64,000 nt of DNA from contig JAICQO010000008.1 in assembly GCA_025937835.1 (NCBI GenBank), forward strand, positions 1 to 64,000, read 5' to 3'. The notes below the pieces were generated by a model, which worked only from the letters and a program-made list of their open reading frames with translations, was not told the DNA's origin and ran no database searches. Shown piece after piece: positions 8,267-14,673 of the stretch (the first letter of the stretch is position 1; every line of letters starts with the position of its first letter). The position numbers and the translations under genes are program-made. The stretch is from Polyangiaceae bacterium. Lineage in GTDB: Bacteria; Myxococcota_A; Polyangia; Polyangiales; Polyangiaceae.

Positions 8267-8550
8267 CCGATCTCGCTTCTGAGGTCCGCCACCTCGCCGG
8301 CAATCAACGCCACCATGACGGCCGTGTGGGCCCTCAGGACTATGGCGAACTCCCTGGCGAGCTCGGGATCGCGGTCCAGAAGCTTGGCGCGGAACGCGAG
8401 AGCGAGGTCCCGTGCCCGGGCGGCGAGCGCTTCGGCGTCCACCTCGGGCGCTTCGGTGTTCGGCGCCCGGGCGGCCTTCCGCGGTGCCGCCTTGCTCGCG
8501 CTCTTACCCTTCCGGGTGGCGGCGGCGCGCTTGCTAGCCACCTTTGCCAC
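8263..8550 (-). CDS. small basic element protein, unknown function
   Basis: About 95 aa. The first 35 residues are rich in Lys, Arg and Ala, suggesting nucleic-acid binding by a disordered tail. The rest is helical with a hydrophobic segment (AIVLRAHTAVMVALIAGEV). Start chosen at GTG 8550; GTG 8541 is an equally good alternative that would overlap the previous stop by 8 bases. The next gene starts within its stop codon. No known family was recognised; gene status rests on tight packing and coding-like composition. Confidence 0.55.
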   Translation of the reverse strand: MAKVASKRAAATRKGKSASKAAPRKAARAPNTEAPEVDAEALAARARDLALAFRAKLLDRDPELAREFAIVLRAHTAVMVALIAGEVADLRSEIG

Positions 8551-8818
8551 CCGGCAGCGACACCAACACGGGATCCATGCGCGACTCCTTCGTGGTCGTG
8601 TCGAACTGAAATCGCCAGAGCGCACCGCAGTCCTGGCAGCGGTACAAGCGCTCCCCGTGCGCGCCTGGGGCGGTTATCTCCCCGTACTTGTTGCTCCAAG
8701 TCACGTCGCTGCGCTTCGTCTTGGTGACTTGCTTCAGACCTCGGAGCAACTTCCCTTCCGCGTCCAACGGTGGCACGCCCTTGTCGGCGTCGGGACTGCA
8801 CAGCTTACACGGAATCAT
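8534..8818 (-). CDS. small zinc-ribbon-like element protein
   Basis: A protein of 94 aa. CKLC near the N terminus (residues 4-7) and CQDC in the second half could form a four-cysteine zinc site. Between them lies a hydrophilic stretch. The ATG at 8818 overlaps the preceding gene's TGA as ATGA, which fixes the start. It is the fifth gene of the leftward operon. Many small zinc-ribbon proteins in phages and plasmids are regulators or nuclease accessories, but nothing here identifies a target. Confidence 0.6.
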   Translation of the reverse strand: MIPCKLCSPDADKGVPPLDAEGKLLRGLKQVTKTKRSDVTWSNKYGEITAPGAHGERLYRCQDCGALWRFQFDTTTKESRMDPVLVSLPGGKGG

Positions 8819-9180
8819 CGTCGTAGCTCCCTTCGGCTTCGGAAGGCCTCGAGCTTGACCACCGGCGGCGCTTCCCGCGTGACCTCGGACGCGCGCGGCT
8901 GCCGGAAGCACGGGTGACCGACGCACGCCGGCGCCTCCGTCTCCACCGGCCTCCACGTCCGAGCGAACGTCTCGCGCATGGCGGTCAATTCGGTGATGGC
9001 GTCGCGCAGGTAGCGGGCCCGCGTGGGCAGCCCTTTCAGCTGCCCCTCGGCGTACTGCAAGCCCTCGGCGATCAGCTCCTCGGCAAGCCGCAGCTCGGCC
9101 TCCGAGGAGCTCTCGTCGATCGTCGAGACCGCTCGGCGCGCGTCCACGATCGGGCCGCTTTTGGGGTTGCGGTTAGCCAC
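8815..9180 (-). CDS. element protein of unknown function (helical)
   Basis: About 121 aa if GTG 9180 is used, which overlaps the preceding stop by 8 bases. Residues about 15-75 are strongly helical (EAELRLAEELIAEGLQYAEG and following). A C-terminal stretch contains CVGHPCF, two cysteines three residues apart. No family was recognised. It is the fourth gene of the leftward operon, and its stop overlaps the start of the zinc-ribbon gene. Confidence 0.55.
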   Translation of the reverse strand: MANRNPKSGPIVDARRAVSTIDESSSEAELRLAEELIAEGLQYAEGQLKGLPTRARYLRDAITELTAMRETFARTWRPVETEAPACVGHPCFRQPRASEVTREAPPVVKLEAFRSRRELRR

Positions 9181-9439
9181 GGCCCGCCTCCCGTTCCGCT
9201 GCCCTGGCGGCTCGCGGGGCGAGCTCGGTGAAGGGCTCGTAGGCGACCCCATTGAGATCCGCCAGCTCCCAGAGAGCGCCGTCCAGCTGGGCGAGTTCGT
9301 CGTGAAGGCTTTGACCGGTGCGGCGCGCGAACCCGATCAGCCGCTCGAAGTCGGCGCGAGAGATCGTCACGGTCGTGGTGGGCTTCGAACGCGCACCGCT
9401 GGGAGGCGTCCGGGCCTGCTCCTTCGACGCGCGCTTCAC
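9173..9439 (-). CDS. small element protein with ribbon-helix-helix-like segment
   Basis: An 88-aa protein starting at GTG 9439, which forms GTGA with the upstream stop at 9436. A basic Lys/Arg-rich N terminus is followed by TTTVTISRADFERLIGFARRTGQSLHDELAQL. A short strand followed by helices resembles ribbon-helix-helix regulators or small helical DNA-binding proteins; this is a tentative reading. Third gene of the operon. Confidence 0.55.
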   Translation of the reverse strand: MKRASKEQARTPPSGARSKPTTTVTISRADFERLIGFARRTGQSLHDELAQLDGALWELADLNGVAYEPFTELAPRAARAAEREAGRG

Positions 9440-9705
9440 GACGCCCTCTTTTCGAGCACGGTTGCCTCGAACGTCGAGCCTCGCTCGCACCAGGCGCGAT
9501 AGGCAGCGACCGCGATGGCTTTGAGCTGGACGGTCGCGGCCCTCCGCAGCACTGCATCGTAGCCGCACCCCGAGCGTGCGCCGCCATCCTCGTCGGGCGT
9601 GTCGTCGGTGTGCAGGCCCCAGGTGAGGAGCTCGCGGAGCTGCTCGTGCTGCCGTTCACGACGCCACCGCGCTTCCCTCGGCCTGCTCGTTCTGCCGCAC
9701 GACAT
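9436..9705 (-). CDS. small element protein, unknown function
   Basis: Up to 89 aa from ATG 9705; the true start may lie further in, because the first 50 bases overlap the upstream gene. The body is helical: LLTWGLHTDDTPDEDG and then AVLRRAATVQLKAIAVAAYR. No known family was recognised. Its stop overlaps the start of the next gene by GTGA, which supports it being translated. Confidence 0.5.
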   Translation of the reverse strand: MSCGRTSRPREARWRRERQHEQLRELLTWGLHTDDTPDEDGGARSGCGYDAVLRRAATVQLKAIAVAAYRAWCERGSTFEATVLEKRAS

Positions 9706-9901
9706 CGATCAGCCGCGGCCCGTTCTCCACCAGCGCGAGCGTGGACGCGACCATCACGGCCGCCGTGCGCTGGAAGTCGATCCGGTCGAAGTCGAGCGGG
9801 ATGAGGTCCCACGCCGGATTGTCCGCGCCCACCGCGAGGAACACACATTCGGCACATGGAGGGGATGGCCCGCTGAACCGTCGCGTGCGGCCGATTGACA
9901 C
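9656..9901 (-). CDS. small element protein, first gene of the leftward operon
   Basis: Up to 81 aa from GTG 9901; the start is uncertain. CAEC occurs near residue 16, and the second half is helical (IDFQRTAAVMVASTLALVEN). No family recognised. It faces the rightward membrane-protein gene starting at 9934 (or 9895), so the promoter for the seven-gene operon should lie in the few dozen bases around 9901-9934. Confidence 0.45.
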   Translation of the reverse strand: MSIGRTRRFSGPSPPCAECVFLAVGADNPAWDLIPLDFDRIDFQRTAAVMVASTLALVENGPRLIDVVRQNEQAEGSAVAS

Positions 9902-9933
9902 CTACACGCCGCGCGCTGCTAGCCTGGCTGACA

Positions 9934-10206
9934 GTGGCTCCGAAGACGACCCTCGAGAAAGCGAGGCTGTGGGCGCTCCGAGCTGGCCTGCTGGGCGTGA
10001 TCGGCTTCGGTCTCGGTGCCCTCCTGGGGTTCGTGATGGCCCTTTCCGAATCCACGCTTGAGGGCCGGGCGAGTGTGTTTTTCTTCATCGCATGCTTCGC
10101 GGGCGTGACGCTGGCTTCGGTGCCTCTCGCGATCGCCGCTTGGTTCGTCTTGCTTCGAATGATCGAGCAGGTCGCGGACGCTGCGAAAGGTTCGCGTAGA
10201 GACTGA
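9934..10206 (+). CDS. small membrane protein of the element
   Basis: A 90-aa protein from GTG 9934; a TTG at 9895 would give 103 aa but would collide with the divergent gene. Two clear membrane helices: LLGVIGFGLGALLGFVMAL and FFFIACFAGVTLASVPLAIA, separated by a short polar loop. A basic N terminus (APKTTLEKARLWALR) suggests both ends face the cytoplasm. No family recognised. Confidence 0.55.
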   Translation: MAPKTTLEKARLWALRAGLLGVIGFGLGALLGFVMALSESTLEGRASVFFFIACFAGVTLASVPLAIAAWFVLLRMIEQVADAAKGSRRD

Positions 10207-10562
10207 GCCGCGCGTCCGCGATCTCGAGCTTGCGGAGCACCTTGGCTACGAGCGGGCGCGCGCAATCCGCGATCTGATCCACCGCCTCGTCAAAGACGGA
10301 AAGCTGAGGATTCCGATATTTGCCGCGCGGTGCGGCAAAACCGATGGGGCAGGCGCTCAACATCACCACTCGTGATGTAGAGGGAAAGCTCAACACTTTC
10401 GAGGTTATCACCACGGCGGGGAAAACCTCCGCCGTCGGCGGCCGCGCCGGAACCGAGTACTGGCTCACGGAGGCCCAAGCCCTCAAAGTCGTCGCAAAGT
10501 CCGAGACCGCCCGCGCCGAGTTTCGGCTTCGCGCCGCGCCCTTCGCAGCTGGCTCTCCGTGA
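10205..10562 (+). pseudogene. broken phage-type regulatory protein (antirepressor-like)
   Basis: From 10205 one frame reads VRDLELAEHLGYERARAIRD and onwards to LVKDGKL, the N-terminal helix-turn-helix typical of phage regulatory/antirepressor-like proteins. It runs to a stop near 10373 without the rest. A second frame (open from 10320) carries the expected continuation, including EYWLTEAQALKVVAKSETAR, another hallmark of these proteins, and ends at 10562. The two halves need a frameshift somewhere in 10310-10330, and the usual C-terminal domain is missing. I read it as a decayed gene. A sequencing error cannot be excluded, but the missing C-terminal part argues for real decay. Confidence 0.6.
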
Positions 10563-10898
10563 ACGCCGTGCTCCGGCTACTCCACGGGCCGAGCGGAATG
10601 ACGGTCGAGCCGCGAAGCTCGATCAGCCGCTCGAGCCCGGCTTCTTCGTCGAGTTCGTGATGGTGGCCGCGAACGCGCGCGCGCTGCGCCCTGTGGGCTT
10701 CGGGGGATCGCTGCGCTCGGACCCGAACGGCTATACGTATGGTCATCCCGAGCGACCCTACGCCAAGTCACGCGCGCGGGCGGCCTGTGGCGTTCGCGCG
10801 GGCTGCCGTCTACACGGCGCGCCCTCAAACGTGTTCGAAAAACCGGAACCGCACCCGGGCTTGCCGCCGCCGTCCCCACACACGTAACCCGAGAGGTC
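10563..10898. other. no convincing gene (336 bp inside the element)
   Basis: Both strands are open for short distances only, and the translations are Arg/Ala-rich without motifs. I see no repeat, tRNA or terminator. It may be residue of the decayed regulator gene to its left plus the promoter of the DUF4236-type gene starting at 10899. Confidence 0.5.
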
Positions 10899-11476
10899 GT
10901 GGGCTTCTCGTTCCGCAAGTCGTTCAAGCTCGGACCGGTACGCCTGAACGTGTCCAGAGCGGCGTGGCCGCGTCGGTGGGCGCGTCGGTGGGCGTGCGCG
11001 GGGCTCGCGTCGGGGTCTCGGCGAAAGGGCGCGCCTATGGCCACGTGGGCGCCGGTGGCGTGGGCTATCGGTTCAGCTCCGGCGGCGGCAAGGGACGGGG
11101 GCGAGCAGCGGGCCCGGCAAGCATCGAGCAGTGGCAGGGAGTCGGCAGCGCCGACCCGTCGCCTACCTGGTTCGTGTCGTGCCGAGGCGAAACGATCGGA
11201 CCGATGAGCGACGCCACGATCCGCGAGTGGGCAGCCCTCGGCGCGATCAACCCCGGGACCTACCTCCAGAGCTCCGCGGGCGGGCCGTGGGTGCCGTTCG
11301 AGCAAATGGGCTTTTCGCCGAGCACGTCACACACGGTGCTGGGAATCATCCTCGGCGCCGTTGGCGTCGCCGGATTCGTCGTGGCCGTGTTGGTGCTGTT
11401 CAGCTCGTGCGGCCAGGGCAGGGGCGGCGTGGCCTCTACTCGGGCGGGCTGGCCGGCGGTTGCGTCACGCGGCTGA
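10899..11476 (+). pseudogene. DUF4236 - GYF_2 - membrane protein, interrupted by a one-base deletion
   Basis: GTG 10899 has a good ribosome site (GAGAGG). The first frame gives GFSFRKSFKLGPVRLNVS, the conserved start of DUF4236 proteins, and then goes astray. The expected continuation SGVAASVGASVGVRGARVGV is in another frame and follows at once if one A is restored at about 10956 (GTGTCC-AGAGC instead of GTGTCC-AAGAGC). The rest contains a GYF_2-like domain (WFVSCRGETIGPMSD ... PGTYLQSSAGGPWVPFEQ) and one membrane helix (VLGIILGAVGVAGFVVAVLVL). GYF_2 domains mediate protein-protein contacts. Either a true pseudogene or a sequencing indel. Confidence 0.7.
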
Positions 11477-11522
11477 GAAAATCGGAAGTGCTGAACAGAC
11501 TGGCACCTCGGCAGCAGGTCAA

Positions 11523-11852
11523 ATGGACAAGCTAAACGACGCTATCCGCCGTCAAGACTTCGTGTGGAGGGCTCGAGAGGCCGTGAACAAGGGGTGGGTC
11601 ATCGCGCTGACGGCGCTCGCCGTGGGCTCGTTGGATCTAGCCGGTACCCTCGCGAAGTGCGAGGCGCTGAACATTGCTTCGACTGTCCTGACCATGCTGG
11701 CACCAGGGGTCTATCTGCTCGCGAGCATTGCCCTTCCGGTTCTCTTCGATCACACCGGCAGCCTGATCCCGAATCGCCGGCGACCGTCCAGCACCCCGGC
11801 TAGCGTTCGGCGCACGCCACGGCCCGCAGCGCCGCCTGGTAGCTCTCCGTGA
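11523..11852 (+). CDS. small membrane protein of the element
   Basis: A 109-aa protein if ATG 11523 is used. Two hydrophobic segments (WVIALTALAVGSLDLAG and a longer one ending in LLASIALPVLF) follow a charged start (DKLNDAIRRQDFVWRAREAVNK). The tail is Pro/Arg-rich. The ribosome site is weak, and the frame is open further upstream inside the GYF_2 gene. No family recognised. It lies 46 bases after the DUF4236-type gene on the same strand and may form a pair with it. Confidence 0.5.
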   Translation: MDKLNDAIRRQDFVWRAREAVNKGWVIALTALAVGSLDLAGTLAKCEALNIASTVLTMLAPGVYLLASIALPVLFDHTGSLIPNRRRPSSTPASVRRTPRPAAPPGSSP

Positions 11853-11916
11853 GCCGCCGGAAGGCTCGGCGCTGCCGCCCCGGTCCGGGTGCCGCTCGAG
11901 CGCGGGCGTCTCTCGT

Positions 11917-12330
11917 TCAACCCGCCTTTTTCAGCTCCACGCCGGTCGGCGGCGGCATCAGCTTCTCTCGCACGAGACCGAGCACGGCGAGCGGAACCCA
12001 AGGCTCCATTTGACGTTCTTCTCGCTCCCAACGCGAGACGCTTTCGAAGGTCGTTCCGATGCGCTCGGCGAGCTCGGCTTGCGTCATGTCGAGAGTCTTG
12101 CGCGCAAAGCGCAGCATGGCGCCCGTGACGCGGGGTGCTTCGGTGAACGCGACGAGCGTGGCGCGGAGCTCCACTTTCTCGAGCGTCTCGGCCGACACGG
12201 TGAACTCACCGCACTTGGCACAAACCGGACGAACCACGGAGCGATCGATCACGGTGTGTTCGCCGACGCGGGTGGTGAGCTCGACGTTGCGCCGCTCGAA
12301 CTTGTCGCCGTTGCATTCGTGGCAGTGCAT
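11917..12330 (-). CDS. MqsA-like antitoxin: YgiT-type zinc finger plus XRE helix-turn-helix
   Basis: A 137-aa protein. CHEC (residues 3-6) and CAKC (about 37-40) form the N-terminal zinc site of MqsA/YgiT proteins. The C-terminal domain is a helix-turn-helix (LDMTQAELAERIGTTFESVS) with the WE-R-E end typical of that family. In MqsRA-type systems this protein binds the toxin through the zinc domain and represses its own operon through the helix-turn-helix. It lies 12 bases downstream of the DUF4258 gene; toxin-first order is the rule for such pairs. Confidence 0.85.
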   Translation of the reverse strand: MHCHECNGDKFERRNVELTTRVGEHTVIDRSVVRPVCAKCGEFTVSAETLEKVELRATLVAFTEAPRVTGAMLRFARKTLDMTQAELAERIGTTFESVSRWEREERQMEPWVPLAVLGLVREKLMPPPTGVELKKAG

Positions 12331-12342
12331 TCTCGTTCCCTT

Positions 12343-12603
12343 TCAGAAAACCGTGACGACCAGCCCGCGACCGGTGAACACGATCACGACGCCAAGCGGC
12401 TCGCCGTCGTCGTCTGTTCCGCCGTCGATGCGCCACTTGTTGCCGCCCTCGTGAGCGGCACTCGTGGCGGACGAAAGAGCAAGGCCGATGTCGCGACGGG
12501 TCACGTTCCGTTGTTTCATGCGCTGTAGGGCGTGGGAGCTCAGCTCGAACTGGCGATAGCGCCCGGCGCGAGCTGCCTCCCGGAGCGCTTCGGCGCTGGT
12601 CAC
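12343..12603 (-). CDS. DUF4258-family putative toxin
   Basis: An 86-aa protein. The N-terminal FELSSHALQRMKQRNVTRRD is the signature of DUF4258 (HA-x-x-RM-x-x-R), and the C-terminal part has the strands VVIVFTGRGLVVTVF. DUF4258 proteins are often encoded beside YgiT/MqsA antitoxins and resemble small RelE/MqsR-fold RNases, so mRNA cleavage is the likely activity; this is inferred from family and neighbour. Its ATG overlaps the integrase stop (ATGA, 12600-12603), which ties its translation to that of the integrase. Confidence 0.8.
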   Translation of the reverse strand: MTSAEALREAARAGRYRQFELSSHALQRMKQRNVTRRDIGLALSSATSAAHEGGNKWRIDGGTDDDGEPLGVVIVFTGRGLVVTVF

Positions 12604-13991
12604 TTGGTACCCGACACCTTGAGGCTTGCTTGACGTGACGTCAAGTTCAGCCCAGGCCCACGCCGAGAGATTCCATCGATTACTGCGCGAATTTGCTCCT
12701 CAATCTGCATCGCGGCCTCGAGCGTCTTCGCCTCCACCGGGATGCCGCGAGCGAGCCCGAGGTAGTGCCGCTCCGCGACCGTCACGGAGTGCCCGAGCTG
12801 GACGGCGGAGCGATAGGCGGACGCGGCACCGAAGAGGCTCGGAGCGTTCGTCAGGTACGTTCCGCACGTGCGCCGCAGCGCCTGCCAGTTGCAGCCCGCG
12901 GGCGCGCCGTACTCCGATCGGAGACGACGCTCGGCGGCTTTTGCTTCGTCGCGAGTGAAACCGAAGACCAGGCCCTTGCCGCCGCTCTTCAGGTGCATGG
13001 TGGCGAGCAGCTTGCGGAGCGCGGGCGAGACCTCGAGCGCGACTGTTCGCGCGCGCTTCGTGCGGCTGCGCGCGGGGATGTAGATCTCGCCGACGGCGGC
13101 GCCGGCGTGATCGACCGCCTCGAGGTCGACGTGCTTCCACTCGAGATCGCACATCTCGCGGAAGCGCATGCCCGACAGAACGGCGAGAGCGACGAACGGC
13201 GCGATCGGCGTGTATCGCGGCGTCGTTCCGATCGGGCGCTTGCCGGCGAGCTCCTCGCGGGTGGCCTCGAACGTCTCGGCGTCGTGTCGCAGGGCGGCCT
13301 CGAGCAGGCGCTGCAGCTCGGCTGGCTTGCGGTAGGTGAGGCGCTCGGCGCTGACGGGGAGCTTCTTCAGGCCGTCGCGGAGGTCGTCCGACGAGAGGCG
13401 AGGGAGCAGGCCGAGGGAACGGAGGTAGCCCAAGACGGTGCCGATCGCGCGGAGCTCGACGTTCACGGTGTTGGGCGCGCGGGCCTCGAGCGTGAACCTC
13501 GCCGCGCCGCGCTTGCCGCTCTCGACGGGGACGCGGCGCTTCTCCTTCACGAGCTCGGCGCGGAAGGCGACGACGCGAGCACCCGTGAGCTCGTCGGCGG
13601 ACCGCACGCCGGCCCGCGTCGCCCAGGTCTCGAGCTTCCTGGTTGCGCCCCGGTAGATTTCGACGGTGCGGGAACGAAGCCGAGCGTGATCCTCGAAGTA
13701 GCGTTTGAGCGCGTCGGCGAGCGACGTGCCGGTCTCGCGGGCCGCGCCCGCTTCGAGCTCGAGCCGGCGCTTGGCTATCGCTCGCGCCTTCCGGATCGCC
13801 CAATCGCGTCGCGCCTCCGAGGTCGGGCAGGCCAGCGGGTCGAGCGTGATCTTGACCGTGCGTCCGGAGTCGGGGTCGGAGTAGCGCGCGCGCCAGTGCG
13901 GGTGCCGGCCGGTCGGGTCCGGGCGCAGCAACACCACGCCCGGGTGCGGGCTGCGGGTTCGGCGTTTTCGGTTCGGGCTCGTCGTCGTCAT
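12600..13991 (-). CDS. int: tyrosine recombinase (integrase)
   Basis: About 463 aa from ATG 13991; an in-frame upstream start at 14006 adds five residues but falls on a core-like site. The N-terminal region has an arm-binding-like domain (PHWRARYSDPDSGRTVKITL), followed by a SAM-like core-binding domain (about 100-210). In the catalytic domain I see Arg in SGMRFREMCDLEW, a Lys in RSRTKRARTVAL, the box III Arg in ALRRTCGTYL (the usual His of HxxR is not at its place), then His in LGHSVTVAERHYLG and the nucleophile Tyr in the same motif. It should catalyse integration at tRNA-Met. The gene lies 177 bases from the attR repeat, and candidate arm sites sit right upstream of its start. Confidence 0.92.
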   Translation of the reverse strand: MTTTSPNRKRRTRSPHPGVVLLRPDPTGRHPHWRARYSDPDSGRTVKITLDPLACPTSEARRDWAIRKARAIAKRRLELEAGAARETGTSLADALKRYFEDHARLRSRTVEIYRGATRKLETWATRAGVRSADELTGARVVAFRAELVKEKRRVPVESGKRGAARFTLEARAPNTVNVELRAIGTVLGYLRSLGLLPRLSSDDLRDGLKKLPVSAERLTYRKPAELQRLLEAALRHDAETFEATREELAGKRPIGTTPRYTPIAPFVALAVLSGMRFREMCDLEWKHVDLEAVDHAGAAVGEIYIPARSRTKRARTVALEVSPALRKLLATMHLKSGGKGLVFGFTRDEAKAAERRLRSEYGAPAGCNWQALRRTCGTYLTNAPSLFGAASAYRSAVQLGHSVTVAERHYLGLARGIPVEAKTLEAAMQIEEQIRAVIDGISRRGPGLNLTSRQASLKVSGTK

Positions 13992-14006
13992 GAACCAGCG
14001 GCCCAA

Positions 14007-14026
14007 CGCTCAAACAGCGTGGGGTC
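14007..14026. promoter_or_regulatory. core-type-like site upstream of the integrase start
   Basis: The sequence CGCTCAAACAGCGTGGGGTC resembles the attachment core CGCTTCATAAGCGTGGGGTC at 15 of 20 positions. It includes the same inverted arms (ACGCT/AGCGT counting the A at 14006) that make up the tRNA anticodon stem. It may be an additional core-type binding site used by the integrase to control its own gene. Confidence 0.45.
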
Positions 14027-14028
14027 CG

Positions 14029-14050
14029 TGCGGGTACCTGTGCGGGTACC
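14029..14050 (+). promoter_or_regulatory. two TGCGGGTACC repeats, candidate arm-type sites (right)
   Basis: Copies at 14029-14038 and 14041-14050 are separated by the same 12-base step as the pair at 7829/7841. They stand 38 bases before the integrase ATG, so binding here could both build the recombination complex and repress int. Confidence 0.6.
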
Positions 14051-14167
14051 TCGATCCGTCCTACAGCGTCATTCTACGACATTCAAGGGCATCGTCTGAT
14101 CGACGGGAAACCCGAAAAAACAGGGACGTTGAGCGACGCAGTGTGACGCAGTAGGAAGCGCATCGAA

Positions 14168-14229
14168 CGCTTCATAAGCGTGGGGTCGTCGGTTCAAGTC
14201 CGACCTTTGGCACGAGCAACCAGGCTCGA
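14168..14229 (+). repeat. attR: right copy of the 62-bp attachment-site repeat
   Basis: Matches 7737-7798 with one mismatch (14214). It holds the tRNA-Met 3' half only, without acceptor 5' strand or D arm, so it is not a functional tRNA gene. CCA has become CGA here. Confidence 0.9.
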
Positions 14230-14673
14230 CTCGCGTGCGAATCTCCGCGGAAACATCGGCACTTTCAGGCGATTCTGAGCGTGGGGTGAACCGCCCCCGT
14301 GGCGATCGTTTCCGTGATTTCCGTTCGCCGCGTTTCGATCGGCATGGTAAGAAGGGAGCGCAGGGTCCGTACCGCGGTTTGCCCCCCATACACACCCCCC
14401 CAAACAACCCCCCGCCTGCGGTGCGGGCCCTGCATTAACAAACCGCTTCGCCGCTCCCCCAGGCTCCTCGCCTGCGACGGCTCCGGTTGCTGGCACGTGC
14501 GCCGCGGTTTCGTGGATGTCACGAAATCTGCGCTTGCTAACGCAATGCGCCCACGCGGCGGCGCGCATGGGAGCGCGCGGCCCGGCCAGGGGGGTAACAC
14601 GGCTCGAACGTCCGCTCGCGCCCGCAGCGGCACTGGCACGTGCTTGCAGACGGGCGCGGCGGACGGCAGCGCG
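14230..14673. other. intergenic region right of the element, no gene seen
   Basis: These 444 bases separate attR from the end of the receiver-XRE gene. They contain a C-rich run with CCCCCC tracts (about 14382-14413). No start codon here leads to a convincing protein, and I see no RNA gene. Confidence 0.5.

Larger units (their letters stand above)
7737..14229. mobile_element. integrative element (about 6.4 kb) inserted at tRNA-Met
   Basis: The region is bounded by a 62-bp direct repeat of the tRNA-Met 3' part with one mismatch (7737-7798 and 14168-14229). A tyrosine recombinase gene lies at the right end, reading away from that end. Inside are a toxin-antitoxin pair, seven coupled small genes, membrane proteins, a GYF_2 protein and a broken phage-type regulator. 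I recognise no replication, packaging, capsid, relaxase or type IV secretion gene, so the element is either non-autonomous (satellite-like) or reduced. Duplication of a tRNA end next to an integrase is the classic signature of site-specific integration. Confidence 0.9.

Noticed and set aside
14168-14213. A second tRNA-Met gene at the right end of the element
   Set aside because: Only the 3' half from the anticodon stem is present; there is no D arm or 5' acceptor strand. It is the attR repeat.
14382-14413. C-rich run as a special structure (i-motif/G-quadruplex)
   Set aside because: Possible, but tracts are irregular and no gene or site nearby gives it meaning.
14632-14646. Sigma-54 promoter TGGCACGTGCTTGCA
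   Set aside because: The GG to GC spacing is one base short, and it points into the antisense of the receiver-XRE gene.
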